DNA of 64,000 nt, taken from the NCBI GenBank assembly GCA_965206445.1, contig CBDBJR010000002.1, positions 2,666,001 through 2,730,000 on the forward strand, written 5' to 3'. This stretch comes from CBDBJR01 sp965206445. Lineage in GTDB: Bacteria > Pseudomonadota > Gammaproteobacteria > Arenicellales > Poriferihabitantaceae. Below are positions 19,173 to 27,792 of this stretch, piece by piece. Positions within the stretch are counted from its first letter, which is position 1. Each line of letters starts with the position of its first letter. The notes beneath the pieces were generated by a model that had not been told where the DNA came from, did not search any database, and saw only the letters and a list, made by a program, of their open reading frames with translations. A program made the translations under genes and the position numbers.

Positions 19173-20861
19173 TTAAGACGCTCTTGTTTCAAGATGGCGG
19201 GGTAAAGAACCAACGATGACCTGCCCGCTGTCATCATCCCAAAAGAAATACAACCGGAACCCAAAACGATGAGTGCGATTGTTGCTGCCTTTCAAGTGCC
19301 GGTCTAACTTACAGCGGTGGCCAGAATACTGGACAAAGTAATCTTCTCCCTCACTGCCGTATCCGGTACCGGCAAAGCACGGGGTTTCGTCAAGACCGAG
19401 TTTGCCGCAAGCATCTTTGAATTCATCTGGGCTTTTCTCTCCTCTTCTCATCGGAACGTAATAATCTCGCAACATGAGTAGAGAGTTATAGACCAAAGCC
19501 ACATCTTCAAAAGGAGATTTTTTGGCGGAGCGGATTGCACGATTATGCAGGAGAACGCTGCCGGATAAATGCTCTCTTGCCCATTGCCCGATTTCAGACA
19601 GTGCGGGGTAGTCATCCTCATCATTTTTCACCCTGGTCGAACCTTCCGAATCGGTTAGGCTCGACATTAGATACCGAGTCCGCTCACGGAGATCGTACCC
19701 CTCTCGCCTCAAGTCGCCTACTTGACTCTCTTTCTGCTCTAGCTTCACCTGTGCCAGATCACGTTCATCTTCCGCAGTTTCCAAGAGTTCGTCATATTCT
19801 TTTTTCTGCTGGTCTAACTCCCCTTCCACTTCTGCCAACGCTCTATTCGCCGCCTCCAACTGCTTCTCCATAGAAGTGCTCTTGTCTTTAATCTTCCTGT
19901 CACTCTGGGCTTTATACCGGCGAACTTGTGAGAACGTCGGCAGCTCATGCTCTAAGTCGTTTCTGGCAATCGTTGAAGCAAGCACCTTCTCGACCAAATC
20001 ACGCTTAAATCCCTCAACACCGTCTTCGTTCCACTGCCTGATCTTGTCGGGCAACGCAAACGGGTGCGCGTAAGGAGGCGCTTCCTCGAGATTGACGCCC
20101 GGGTTATATGTGCGAACGGCTTGGCGGTATACCGAAAACTCTTTGCCCACGTGATCTGAAAGACAAAAGCCGGCTGAGCTCGTGATGATGGCAACATGCG
20201 CCACTCCCAAAACCCGCTCGGCTATATCACGTACTGGAAATATTGTCTCATCGGCAGATTCCGAGCCTTCCGGAACAGAAAAAACAAGAATCTTGTGTCT
20301 TCTCTCCGGGGAGTTTATCAACGATACGAGGCGTTCAACCTGATCCTCAGTATTGATTATCCAGGGTTTGGTCCCGATTGGACGCCCGTCCAATTCTCCG
20401 GCAAAATTGTCGGCTATTTGCCGCACGAACCCAGGGATGGTTCGACTAATAGCTGCCTCAGTGGGACCGCGAGTTACACAGGAAAGTCGTGTAGCAAACA
20501 GCACTTTTTCACCGTCTACGGCAAGAGCGGCTTCTGCCACCCAGCTACGCTGAGCAACCTCTTTATCCGCATCCTTCACCTGTGCAGCCCAATAATTGAC
20601 CGGGTGATCGAATGCAATAACTTCGACTGGCTGCCCTTGAACTTCGTCCAACCTGAAGTCTTTTCCTTCCCATGCACGAGCAGGTAATTCAGCACCCGCT
20701 CTTTTGGCGATCCACTTGAGAATCTCTTCTCGAACTTCGGATATAGTATTTCTTTGATTTATTTGAAAAGCAATTTGGCTAATACGGTAAATTGTTGGTG
20801 TCGTTTTTTGGGGTCGCCGGATATTCAATCGAGAGAGTTGCTCTTCCATACTTGCACGCAT
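19173..20861 (-). CDS. Unrecognised coiled-coil protein with a conserved-looking C-terminal domain
   Basis: A 562-residue soluble protein whose family I do not recognise. Residues 1-310 look like an alpha/beta domain (VEVIAFDHPVNYWAAQ, KILVFSVPEGSES, AHVAIITSSAGFCLSDHVG, VYRQAVRTYNPG). Residues about 325-405 are rich in E, K, Q and L and should form a coiled coil. The last 150 residues form a compact domain ending FFWDDDSGQVIVGSLPRHL. There is no signal peptide or membrane segment. The start is set at ATG 20861 because AAGAGGA lies eight bases upstream; ATG 20882 has no ribosome-binding site. The base composition is lower in GC than the cob genes, and the gene is inserted between cobI and the cbiG remnant. 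A solitary defence or toxin-like role is possible but unproven. Confidence 0.75.
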   Translation of the reverse strand: MRASMEEQLSRLNIRRPQKTTPTIYRISQIAFQINQRNTISEVREEILKWIAKRAGAELPARAWEGKDFRLDEVQGQPVEVIAFDHPVNYWAAQVKDADKEVAQRSWVAEAALAVDGEKVLFATRLSCVTRGPTEAAISRTIPGFVRQIADNFAGELDGRPIGTKPWIINTEDQVERLVSLINSPERRHKILVFSVPEGSESADETIFPVRDIAERVLGVAHVAIITSSAGFCLSDHVGKEFSVYRQAVRTYNPGVNLEEAPPYAHPFALPDKIRQWNEDGVEGFKRDLVEKVLASTIARNDLEHELPTFSQVRRYKAQSDRKIKDKSTSMEKQLEAANRALAEVEGELDQQKKEYDELLETAEDERDLAQVKLEQKESQVGDLRREGYDLRERTRYLMSSLTDSEGSTRVKNDEDDYPALSEIGQWAREHLSGSVLLHNRAIRSAKKSPFEDVALVYNSLLMLRDYYVPMRRGEKSPDEFKDACGKLGLDETPCFAGTGYGSEGEDYFVQYSGHRCKLDRHLKGSNNRTHRFGFRLYFFWDDDSGQVIVGSLPRHLETRAS

Positions 20862-20974
20862 AATAAAATTCCTCTTGGTCATGGGTTACTATTGTGTTGC
20901 TACTAATCCTGTTTTATAACAGATCGTCACGAGTATTACTTTTCCAATTACCCCCTCGACTTTATTCCTTTGAG

Positions 20975-21024
20975 ATAAAGAGTATAGCGGTATCACAAGA
21001 TACCATAAAGAGCATATCGTTATC
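20975..21024. promoter_or_regulatory. Direct repeats and palindrome upstream of the coiled-coil gene
   Basis: Two 20-base direct repeats beginning ATAAAGAG (20975-20994 and 21005-21024, 17 of 20 identical) overlap a palindrome GGTATC-ACAA-GATACC (20989-21004). The site lies about 115-165 bases ahead of the start at 20861 in an AT-rich stretch. It resembles a repressor operator. No regulator gene is adjacent. Confidence 0.5.
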
Positions 21025-21105
21025 CTCTCATTCCCACGATACTCAAAAGCATTCAGAACGCCAAATCAAACCACCCTCAAACCTTATCCCTGACTCGCCC
21101 ATCCA

Positions 21106-21873
21106 TCATTGCCGGTCGCCCTCCCGGCTGCGGTTAATCAGCAATACGGAAAAATACGGGCCCGATTCCTGTTCAAGCTGCCTCAGGTCACGCACGATGC
21201 GCTGCTGTTGGTGACCGATGTATTCGATATAGCAGCCGTCACCGGTTCTGCCGGCCTGCGCGATCAGGTTGAGCAGGCGCACGCGCTGCAGGCCGGGTTT
21301 CAAGATCGCGACGTGGTCGAATTCGCGCAACGCCAGCAGCAGTTGCCGGTCGTCGAGCCGGCCGGACACGATGGCGATATTCTCCGCCTGCAAGCCGAGC
21401 GGCCGGCCGGTGGCGGCGCAGGCGGCATTGACGGCGGTGATGCCCGGTACGACTTCGACCCGGTAGCGTTCGACCAGGCGCGCAAACACATAGGCAAACG
21501 AGGCATAAAAAAACGGGTCGCCGGCGCACAGGAACGCCACATCGGTACCTTGATCAAGATAGGCGGCGATGCGGTCGCTGGCCCGATCATAGACCCGGTT
21601 GGCGGCCTCGCGATCGGTGCACATCGGCATGCGGATGGGGATTTCCACCTGATCCGGCAGGTCGGATTGGGCGATGCTGGGCGCCGCAATCGAGCGCGCC
21701 ATGGAATCGCCGTCGGCATTGCCGATGTAGGCCAGCACCGGCGTGCGGGTGATCAGTCGGTGCGCCTTTAGCGTCAGCAGCGACGGGTCACCCGGGCCGA
21801 CGCCGACGCCGAACAGCGTGCCGCCGGCCCGGTGCGCGCGGTCGGTGGCGGTGGCAGCGGTGTCGTGGGTCAT
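21106..21873 (-). CDS. cobI: Precorrin-2/cobalt-factor II C20-methyltransferase
   Basis: A 255-residue SAM-dependent methylase of the CobI/CbiL branch, which adds the C20 methyl group at the entry of corrin synthesis. The glycine loop is GVGVGPGDPSLLTLKA, and other family stretches are AYLDQGTDVAFLCAGDPFFYASF and VEVVPGITAVNAA. The ATG at 21873 is ten bases after cobL, so it ends the transporter-cbiD-cobK-cobH-cobL-cobI run. Before the 16935-21105 insert it was probably followed directly by cbiG, because a fossil duplication joins the two genes (see pseudogenes at 18566-19088). Confidence 0.94.
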   Translation of the reverse strand: MTHDTAATATDRAHRAGGTLFGVGVGPGDPSLLTLKAHRLITRTPVLAYIGNADGDSMARSIAAPSIAQSDLPDQVEIPIRMPMCTDREAANRVYDRASDRIAAYLDQGTDVAFLCAGDPFFYASFAYVFARLVERYRVEVVPGITAVNAACAATGRPLGLQAENIAIVSGRLDDRQLLLALREFDHVAILKPGLQRVRLLNLIAQAGRTGDGCYIEYIGHQQQRIVRDLRQLEQESGPYFSVLLINRSREGDRQ

Positions 21874-21883
21874 CGGCCGGCGC

Positions 21884-23158
21884 TCAATCTTTGCTGCACT
21901 GCAACAGCTGCACCGGCATCAACCGCCGGGGTTCCAGGCTGTCCGGTCGGTTTTTACTGACCGCAATCTCGACCCATTCCGGTTTTTTCCCGTCGCGCGC
22001 CTGCCGTTCGCGCCAGGCCGAGACGACCGCACTGCTGCCCGGTGTGACCGCGGCGACCACCAGCTTGCCGCCGGCGGCGAGCCGCTGCCAGGCGTACTCG
22101 ATCAGCGTTTCGAGTTGTCCGTTGCTGCCGCCGATAAACACGCAGCCCGGCGACGGCAGCCGGTCGCAGCAGTCGGGCGCCGTGCCGACGACCGGGTGGC
22201 AGTTCTGCTCCACCCCGAAGCGGCTGCGGTTGATGTCCAGGTGTGCCATGCGGGCGGCCCGGCTTTCGATCGCATAGATCCGCCCCGACGGGTTCCAGCG
22301 CGCCCATTCGACGCTGACGCTGCCGCAGCCGGCGCCGATGTCCCAGGCGGTTTCGCCCACCGCCGGCTGCATCATCGACAATACGCACAACCGCACCTCG
22401 CGCTTGGTAATCATGCCAAAACCGGGCCGGGCACCGGTTGAAAAAGCCGCATCGGCAATGCCGGGGAAGCCGGGCAGTTGCGGATTGGCGCCGGCCAGCG
22501 CCACCACGCAGATATTCAACCGATCGAACGGCGACGAATGCGCGGCCAGCCGCTCGGCGCTGAATTCGCGCACCGCCTGATGCGCACTGCCCATCGCCTC
22601 GCAGACCCAGACCGTAGACGGCGCGAACCCCTGGCCGCACAGCTCGGCCGCAATCGCCCGCGGATGCGTGTGCTGATCGGTCAGCACGGCAAGCAGGGCG
22701 CCGGGCTGCAGGCAGCGGCGCAGATTGGACAGCGGGCGACCGTGCAGGCTCACCACCCGCGCATCCTGCCAGGGCAGACCGAGCCGGTGAAAACAGGCTT
22801 GCAGGCTGGACAGATTGGCGTGAAAGCGCAAGTGCTCTCTGCCCAGCAGGCGGATCAATCGACCGCCGATGCCATAAAACAGCGCGTCGCCGGAGGCCAG
22901 CAGCGCCATGCGGGTGTTTTGTCGGCGATGCAGCAGCCCGGATAGCCCGGCTAAAGGCGTCGGATAAAGCACCTGTTCCGCCGTCAACCCGAGCGCCGCC
23001 AGCTGCGCAAAATGGCGCGGTGCCCCGATCAGAACCTGCGCCCGCGCCAGCGATTGACGCGCCTCGGTCGAGAGCTGCTCGACCCGGCCGACCCCGAGAC
23101 TGATGACCTCAACCGGCGCACCGGCCCAGACCAGCGTGGGGGGCTCGACCACCGACAT
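21884..23158 (-). CDS. cobL: Precorrin-6B C5,15-methyltransferase (decarboxylating), CbiE-CbiT fusion
   Basis: A 424-residue bifunctional enzyme. The N-terminal half (about 1-205) is a CbiE-type tetrapyrrole methylase (VISLGVGRVEQLS, MALLASGDALFYGIGG). The C-terminal half is a CbiT-type Rossmann methyltransferase (WDIGAGCGSVSVEWAR near residue 260) that also decarboxylates the ring C acetate. The start at 23158 is two bases after the cobH stop. The open frame extends upstream to 23458, but that is the cobH shadow. It is cytoplasmic, in a tightly packed operon. Confidence 0.94.
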   Translation of the reverse strand: MSVVEPPTLVWAGAPVEVISLGVGRVEQLSTEARQSLARAQVLIGAPRHFAQLAALGLTAEQVLYPTPLAGLSGLLHRRQNTRMALLASGDALFYGIGGRLIRLLGREHLRFHANLSSLQACFHRLGLPWQDARVVSLHGRPLSNLRRCLQPGALLAVLTDQHTHPRAIAAELCGQGFAPSTVWVCEAMGSAHQAVREFSAERLAAHSSPFDRLNICVVALAGANPQLPGFPGIADAAFSTGARPGFGMITKREVRLCVLSMMQPAVGETAWDIGAGCGSVSVEWARWNPSGRIYAIESRAARMAHLDINRSRFGVEQNCHPVVGTAPDCCDRLPSPGCVFIGGSNGQLETLIEYAWQRLAAGGKLVVAAVTPGSSAVVSAWRERQARDGKKPEWVEIAVSKNRPDSLEPRRLMPVQLLQCSKD

Positions 23159-23160
23159 GC

Positions 23161-23799
23161 CTAAAAACGCTGGCCGTTTTGCAGCCGGGCCAGCGCATTG
23201 AACGCCGCAGCGGCCAACGCGCTGCCGCCGCTGCGCCCGAGGACGGTGATGCATTCCACCCCCAGCAATTGACGCTGTTGCCACAGGTAGTGCTTCGACT
23301 CGGCGGCGCCAATGAAGCCGACCGGCGTGGCAATAATCAGCGCCGGCTTGTCCGCCCCCTGCTCGAGCATTTCCATCAGCCGATACAGCGCGGTCGGCGC
23401 ATTGCCGATAATGGCGATGCTGTCTTTGAGCAACGGCCGCCAGTGCTCGAGTGCGCACATGCTGCGCGATTCACCGCGGCGTCTGGCCAGCGCCGGCACC
23501 GCGGCATGATTCAAAAAACACTGCGGCTGAACGGCCAGCAAGCGCGCGGCCAGACCGTGTCTGACCATCTCCACGTCACACAGCACCGGGCCGGCACTGC
23601 GCAGCGCCGCCAGACCGTGCGCAATCGCCGCCGCGCTGATTTTGACCTGCCCGGCCAGGTCAGGATGACCGCAGGTGTGCACCAGCCGCATAACGACCTG
23701 CTGCTGATCGGCATCAAAACCGGACAGGTCGGTGAGCTGTTTGATCTGGCGGAACGACTGCCGCTCGATCTGCTCGGGGTCTTTGAGGTAAGGCAGCAT
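23161..23799 (-). CDS. cobH: Precorrin-8X methylmutase
   Basis: A 212-residue CobH/CbiC isomerase that moves the methyl group from C11 to C12, giving (cobalt-)hydrogenobyrinic acid. Diagnostic stretches are DPEQIERQSFRQI, the catalytic-histidine region MRLVHTCGHPDL, and IIATPVGFIGAAESK. The start at ATG 23799 (MLPYLKDPEQ) matches the family N-terminus; a TTG at 23823 is the alternative. Its stop is two bases before cobL. A 65-base gap separates it from cobK. Confidence 0.93.
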   Translation of the reverse strand: MLPYLKDPEQIERQSFRQIKQLTDLSGFDADQQQVVMRLVHTCGHPDLAGQVKISAAAIAHGLAALRSAGPVLCDVEMVRHGLAARLLAVQPQCFLNHAAVPALARRRGESRSMCALEHWRPLLKDSIAIIGNAPTALYRLMEMLEQGADKPALIIATPVGFIGAAESKHYLWQQRQLLGVECITVLGRSGGSALAAAAFNALARLQNGQRF

Positions 23800-23864
23800 G
23801 GAAAAATAAACCGGCGCAATCAAACAGAACGGGTGCAGGGGACGCTATCCCTGCGCCGGGCGTA

Positions 23865-24611
23865 TCATACCGCAACGCACCGCAGCACCGCGTCAAACAG
23901 CGCGTCTATGCACGCAAAACTCTGCTCGACCGCGGGCAGCGCCGGGCGCTCCTGAATATACACCGCAATCCCCAGCTCGTGGGCAGCGGTCAGCTTGCCG
24001 AGCACACTGTCGCCGCCGCTGTCCTTGGCGATCAAGGCGTCTATCCGATGCCGCCGCAGCAGCCGCATCTCGGCGGCCGGGTCAAACGGCCCGGTGGCGC
24101 ACAGCGACGTCATGCCGCCGGGCGCGGTTATCGGCACCGCCGTGCGCACCAGCCAGTGCTGCGCCGCCGGGCGCAAATCGGCGTACTCCAGGATCTGCTG
24201 ACCGATGGTAAAAAACGGCCGGCGGTGCCGCTCGAGCAACGGGATCAGGTGGTCGAGCCGGGCATACGCACGATACGGCTGCTTGACCGCCGCACTCCAG
24301 CCGGGCCGCTGAAAACGCCAGAGCCGCACCGGCGCCCGCCGGCAGGCCGCCACCGCGTGGCAGGACATCTGCTGCGCGTAGGGGTGGGTGGCATCGACCA
24401 CCAGGCGAATCCCGCGCGCCCGGATAAACCGCACCAGGCCGGACACGCCGTCCTGCCCGGCGGCGCTGAAGCCGCCGCGGTGTATTTCACAGCCGATTTC
24501 CGGTCGGCGCACCAGGCCGGCGATGCTGTAGATCACGGCAATCCCGGCGCCGCTCAGCCGGTGCGCGAGTTGTCTCGACTCGCCGATGCCGCCGAGCAGC
24601 AGCAGCGTCAT
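23865..24611 (-). CDS. cobK: Precorrin-6A/cobalt-precorrin-6A reductase
   Basis: A 248-residue NADPH-dependent reductase of the CobK/CbiJ family. The N-terminal Rossmann turn LLLLGGIGESRQLA and the family signature VVDATHPYAQQMS are clear, as is the late IDALIAKDSGGDSV stretch. ATG 24611 overlaps the cbiD stop by four bases (ATGA). The upstream open frame to 24761 is the cbiD shadow. Confidence 0.93.
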   Translation of the reverse strand: MTLLLLGGIGESRQLAHRLSGAGIAVIYSIAGLVRRPEIGCEIHRGGFSAAGQDGVSGLVRFIRARGIRLVVDATHPYAQQMSCHAVAACRRAPVRLWRFQRPGWSAAVKQPYRAYARLDHLIPLLERHRRPFFTIGQQILEYADLRPAAQHWLVRTAVPITAPGGMTSLCATGPFDPAAEMRLLRRHRIDALIAKDSGGDSVLGKLTAAHELGIAVYIQERPALPAVEQSFACIDALFDAVLRCVAV

Positions 24612-25711
24612 GGCGCCTCCCCGACGGCGCTGCCGACACAATCGCCGTCCCGGTTGACGCAGTAAACGTTGACCGCCAGGCGGCCGCCGCTGGCCTTGAG
24701 CGCGGTGGCGCGCGCCAGCGTGCTGATGCGCTCGCCCAGCGGCAGGCCGTGCTGCCGGCAACAGGCGAGCGCCTGCAAGCTGGTATTGGCGCCTTTGACC
24801 GCGGCTACGGTGGCGCGGTCGGCGCCCAGTTGCTGCGCCAGTGCGGCCAGAAAGTCAAAGTCAACCGATGAGTGCCGGCTGTGCAGCGAGGTGTGCCCGG
24901 CCGCCATTTTGCTGATTTTGCCGAAGCCGCCGCAGATCGACAGCCGGCTGATCGGCACTTTGCGCAGATGCTTGAACACCGCGCCGGCGAAATCGCCCAT
25001 CTCCACCAGGGCCATCTCGGGCAACTCCAGCCGCTGCTGAATATACTGCTCACTGACCGTGCCGGTGCTGGCGGCAATATGGCTGATCTGATTCGCGTAG
25101 GCGACCTCGATCGATTGATGGATTGAGGCGATAAAGGCGGAGCAGGAAAACGGTCTGACGATGCCGGTGGTGCCGAGAATCGACAAGCCGTCGACAATGC
25201 CCAGGCGGCTGTTCAGGGTTTTGCGGGCAATTTTTTTGCCGTCAACGACCCCGATAGACACCTCGAAACCGCCCGCATATCCGCACTCCGCCGCCAGCGC
25301 GGTCAGATGTTGTTCCATCATTTTCCGCGGCGCCGGGTTGATCGCCGGCTCGCCCACCGGCACCGTCAGCCCGCTGCGGGTGACGATGCCGACCCCCTCG
25401 GCCGCATGGAAGCGCACGCCGCACAGCCGGGATAACGCTACCTCGGCAAATACCGTCGCCCCATGGGTGACGTCGGGGTCGTCACCGGCGTCTTTGATCG
25501 TGCTGGCAAATGCGCGCTCCCGGTGCAGCCGTTTGCACTCGCTCAGGACGAACTCAACCGCTTGTCCGCGCGGCAGCCGGATGCCCACCCGGCGCTCGGC
25601 CCGCCCGTGCAGCAGCAACCCGGCCGCGGCCAGCGAGGCGGCGGTGGCACAGGCGCCGGTGGTATAGCCGCTGCGCAGCCGCGGTTTGCGCTCGGGGGGC
25701 GGGACGGGCAT
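24608..25711 (-). CDS. cbiD: Cobalt-precorrin-5B C1-methyltransferase
   Basis: A 367-residue CbiD protein. The N-terminal hallmark LRSGYTTGACATAA is present, as are the family stretches GVGIVTRSGLTVPVGEPAINP and LGIVDGLSILGTTGIVRPFS. CbiD replaces CobF as the C1-methyltransferase in anaerobic-type pathways and also in pseudomonads that insert cobalt late. It follows the transporter gene after nine bases and overlaps cobK. Confidence 0.95.
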   Translation of the reverse strand: MPVPPPERKPRLRSGYTTGACATAASLAAAGLLLHGRAERRVGIRLPRGQAVEFVLSECKRLHRERAFASTIKDAGDDPDVTHGATVFAEVALSRLCGVRFHAAEGVGIVTRSGLTVPVGEPAINPAPRKMMEQHLTALAAECGYAGGFEVSIGVVDGKKIARKTLNSRLGIVDGLSILGTTGIVRPFSCSAFIASIHQSIEVAYANQISHIAASTGTVSEQYIQQRLELPEMALVEMGDFAGAVFKHLRKVPISRLSICGGFGKISKMAAGHTSLHSRHSSVDFDFLAALAQQLGADRATVAAVKGANTSLQALACCRQHGLPLGERISTLARATALKASGGRLAVNVYCVNRDGDCVGSAVGEAP

Positions 25712-25720
25712 GCGCTCGGC

Positions 25721-26401
25721 TCAGCTCAGCAGCCAGTAGCCGCCAAAGACAATCGAGGCCGCGCCGGCCAGCAGCCGCACGCCCTGGAAGGCCCGCCTGG
25801 CACAGCCGGCCAACCAGACCTGAAGGCGGCCCAGACACACCCCAAACAGCAGCATCGCCACCAGCACGCCGGCGCAAAAAAGCACCAGATAGGCGATCGC
25901 GACCCGGTGGTCGCCAATCTCCAGCGTCTGTATCAACGCCAGCACCGGCGCATTGCCCGCCAGGCCGTGGGTCAGGCCGACCAGCACCGGTTGGTGGGAA
26001 TGGCGATTGGCGCGGCGATCGGTCAGATGGGTATGGTGGATGCCGCCATGCCGGTGCGCCTGCAAGCGGGTTTTCCGGCTGACCACCTGCCACACCACCC
26101 AGATGCCCATGCCCATCAGCAGCACGCCGATGCCTTTTTCCGCCACGCCGGCGACCGCCGCCGGCAGCCGATAGCCGGACAGCAGCAGCAAACAGCCAAC
26201 CCATATCAGCACGCTGCTGTGGCCGATCGACCACGCGAGGCAATAGCGCACCGTCGCCGCCAGCAGCCGCGCCGGAGATTTCTCGCGGCGCAGGTTTGCA
26301 CTCAGCACCGATACTGCCATAATGTGATCGGCATCCAGTGCGTGCACCAACCCGAGGGAAAAACCCAGGCTGAGTATGCCAAGAACGGCGTGTTGCTCCA
26401 T
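25721..26401 (-). CDS. NiCoT-like nickel/cobalt permease
   Basis: A 226-residue integral membrane protein with about six hydrophobic segments. The motif GLVHALDADHIMAVS near residue 18 matches the HX4DH metal-selectivity signature of NiCoT/HoxN-type permeases, and a histidine-rich cytoplasmic loop (HRHGGIHHTHLTDRRANRHSH) lies in the middle. It is at the head of the cbiD-cobK-cobH-cobL-cobI operon, so cobalt uptake for corrin synthesis is the natural role. It is shorter than classical NiCoT (about 330-350 residues), so it is closer to the compact HupE/UreH-like members. Divergent from cobB1. Confidence 0.8.
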   Translation of the reverse strand: MEQHAVLGILSLGFSLGLVHALDADHIMAVSVLSANLRREKSPARLLAATVRYCLAWSIGHSSVLIWVGCLLLLSGYRLPAAVAGVAEKGIGVLLMGMGIWVVWQVVSRKTRLQAHRHGGIHHTHLTDRRANRHSHQPVLVGLTHGLAGNAPVLALIQTLEIGDHRVAIAYLVLFCAGVLVAMLLFGVCLGRLQVWLAGCARRAFQGVRLLAGAASIVFGGYWLLS

Positions 26402-26463
26402 CGTGCGAGTTTAAATCATGCAGCGTATGCGGGTGGCTTTTGATGCCGCCGGCGCACCAATTT

Positions 26464-27777
26464 ATGTCGAACAGCCAAACACAATCCTGCCGCGGTGCCC
26501 TGATCGCCGCCCCGGGCTCGGGGCAGGGCAAAACGGTATTCACCGCGGCGCTCGCCCGCCATCTGGTCAATCAAGGCCAGCGGGTGCAGGTGCTCAAAAT
26601 CGGGCCCGACTATCTGGACCGGATGATACTCGAATGCGCCTCCGGGCGGACGGTTTTCAACCTCGATTGGTGGATGATGGGCGAGCGTGCGTGCCGACAA
26701 CAGCTGTTCGATGCGGTGGCGTCCAGCGACGCGGTGCTGATCGAAAGCCTGATGGGGCTGCACGATAACCAGCCGACCAGCGCCTGGCTGGCACGCCGGC
26801 TCCGGCTGCCGATCATCCTGGTGATGAATATGGCCAGGTACGCCCAGACCGCCGCCGCCATCGTGCACGGCATGCGCTGCTATGCCGACGGCGCCGAGAT
26901 TGCCGCGGTAGTGGGCAATCGGCTCGGCAGCCAGCACCACCACAACCTGGTCAAAGCGGCCATGCCCGACGGGGTGGACTACCTCGGCAGCCTGCTGCGG
27001 GATGACCGGATGGCACTGCCGCAGCGCCATCTTGGCCTGGTACAGGCGACCGAGGTCGCCGACTTAAGCACGCGGCTGGATGCCGCCGCCGATTATCTGG
27101 CGGCCGGTTGTCTGGCGGATCGACCACCGGAGCGCGCGTTGCCGCTGCTGACGGCACAGCAGCCGGCGCCACCGCCGCCGCCATCGCCGCAGCTGGCGGG
27201 CCGGCGCATCGCCATCGCCCGCGATGCGGCATTCGGCTTTATCTATCCGGCCAACCTCACCACGCTGGCGCAATTGGGCGCCGACTGCCGGTTCTTTTCG
27301 CCGCTGGCAAACCAGCCGGTGCCGGACTGCGATGCGCTGTGGCTGCCGGGCGGCTATCCCGAATGCCACCTCGCCGCGCTGGAGAAAAACAGCGTGGCGC
27401 GGGACGCGATCCGCGCCCATTGCGCCGCCGGCAAAGCGGTGTTGGCCGAGTGCGGCGGCATGATGTATCTCGGCAACCGGATCGTCGATAAAGCCGGCCG
27501 GTCGGCTCGCATGTGCGCCGTATTCGACGCCGATTTTACCGTGCAGCCAACGTTCCAGAGTGTCGGCTATCAGCAACTGACGCTCCGGCAGCAGTCGATC
27601 CGCGGGCACAGTTTCCATCATTCGACGCTGCAAACGACGCTACCGCCGCGCGCCCGTTGTCGGCGCCAGGATGGCAGCGGCGGCGAATGGTTTTACGCCA
27701 TCGGAAACACCCGCCTGACCTACATGCATCTGTATTTCCCGTCCAACCCGGCGCTGGCAGCGCAATTGTTGAGTTGA
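26464..27777 (+). CDS. cobB: Cobyrinate/hydrogenobyrinate a,c-diamide synthase, paralogue 1
   Basis: A 437-residue CobB/CbiA-type amidase: N-terminal P-loop ATPase domain (APGSGQGKTVFTAALARHL, KIGPDYLDRMILE) and C-terminal class I glutaminase domain with the nucleophile in LAECGGMMYL and the histidine in YMHLYFPSNP. It amidates the a and c acetate side chains using glutamine. The usual EGVMGLFDG motif reads ESLMGLHDN here, an unusual change. A proline-rich linker (PAPPPPPSPQ) joins the halves. ATG 26464 is taken; ATG 26443 is possible. It is the only plus-strand cob gene and faces a second paralogue tail to tail with 15 bases between. Confidence 0.9.
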   Translation: MSNSQTQSCRGALIAAPGSGQGKTVFTAALARHLVNQGQRVQVLKIGPDYLDRMILECASGRTVFNLDWWMMGERACRQQLFDAVASSDAVLIESLMGLHDNQPTSAWLARRLRLPIILVMNMARYAQTAAAIVHGMRCYADGAEIAAVVGNRLGSQHHHNLVKAAMPDGVDYLGSLLRDDRMALPQRHLGLVQATEVADLSTRLDAAADYLAAGCLADRPPERALPLLTAQQPAPPPPPSPQLAGRRIAIARDAAFGFIYPANLTTLAQLGADCRFFSPLANQPVPDCDALWLPGGYPECHLAALEKNSVARDAIRAHCAAGKAVLAECGGMMYLGNRIVDKAGRSARMCAVFDADFTVQPTFQSVGYQQLTLRQQSIRGHSFHHSTLQTTLPPRARCRRQDGSGGEWFYAIGNTRLTYMHLYFPSNPALAAQLLS

Positions 27778-27792
27778 TTCGCGGCGGCGCAA

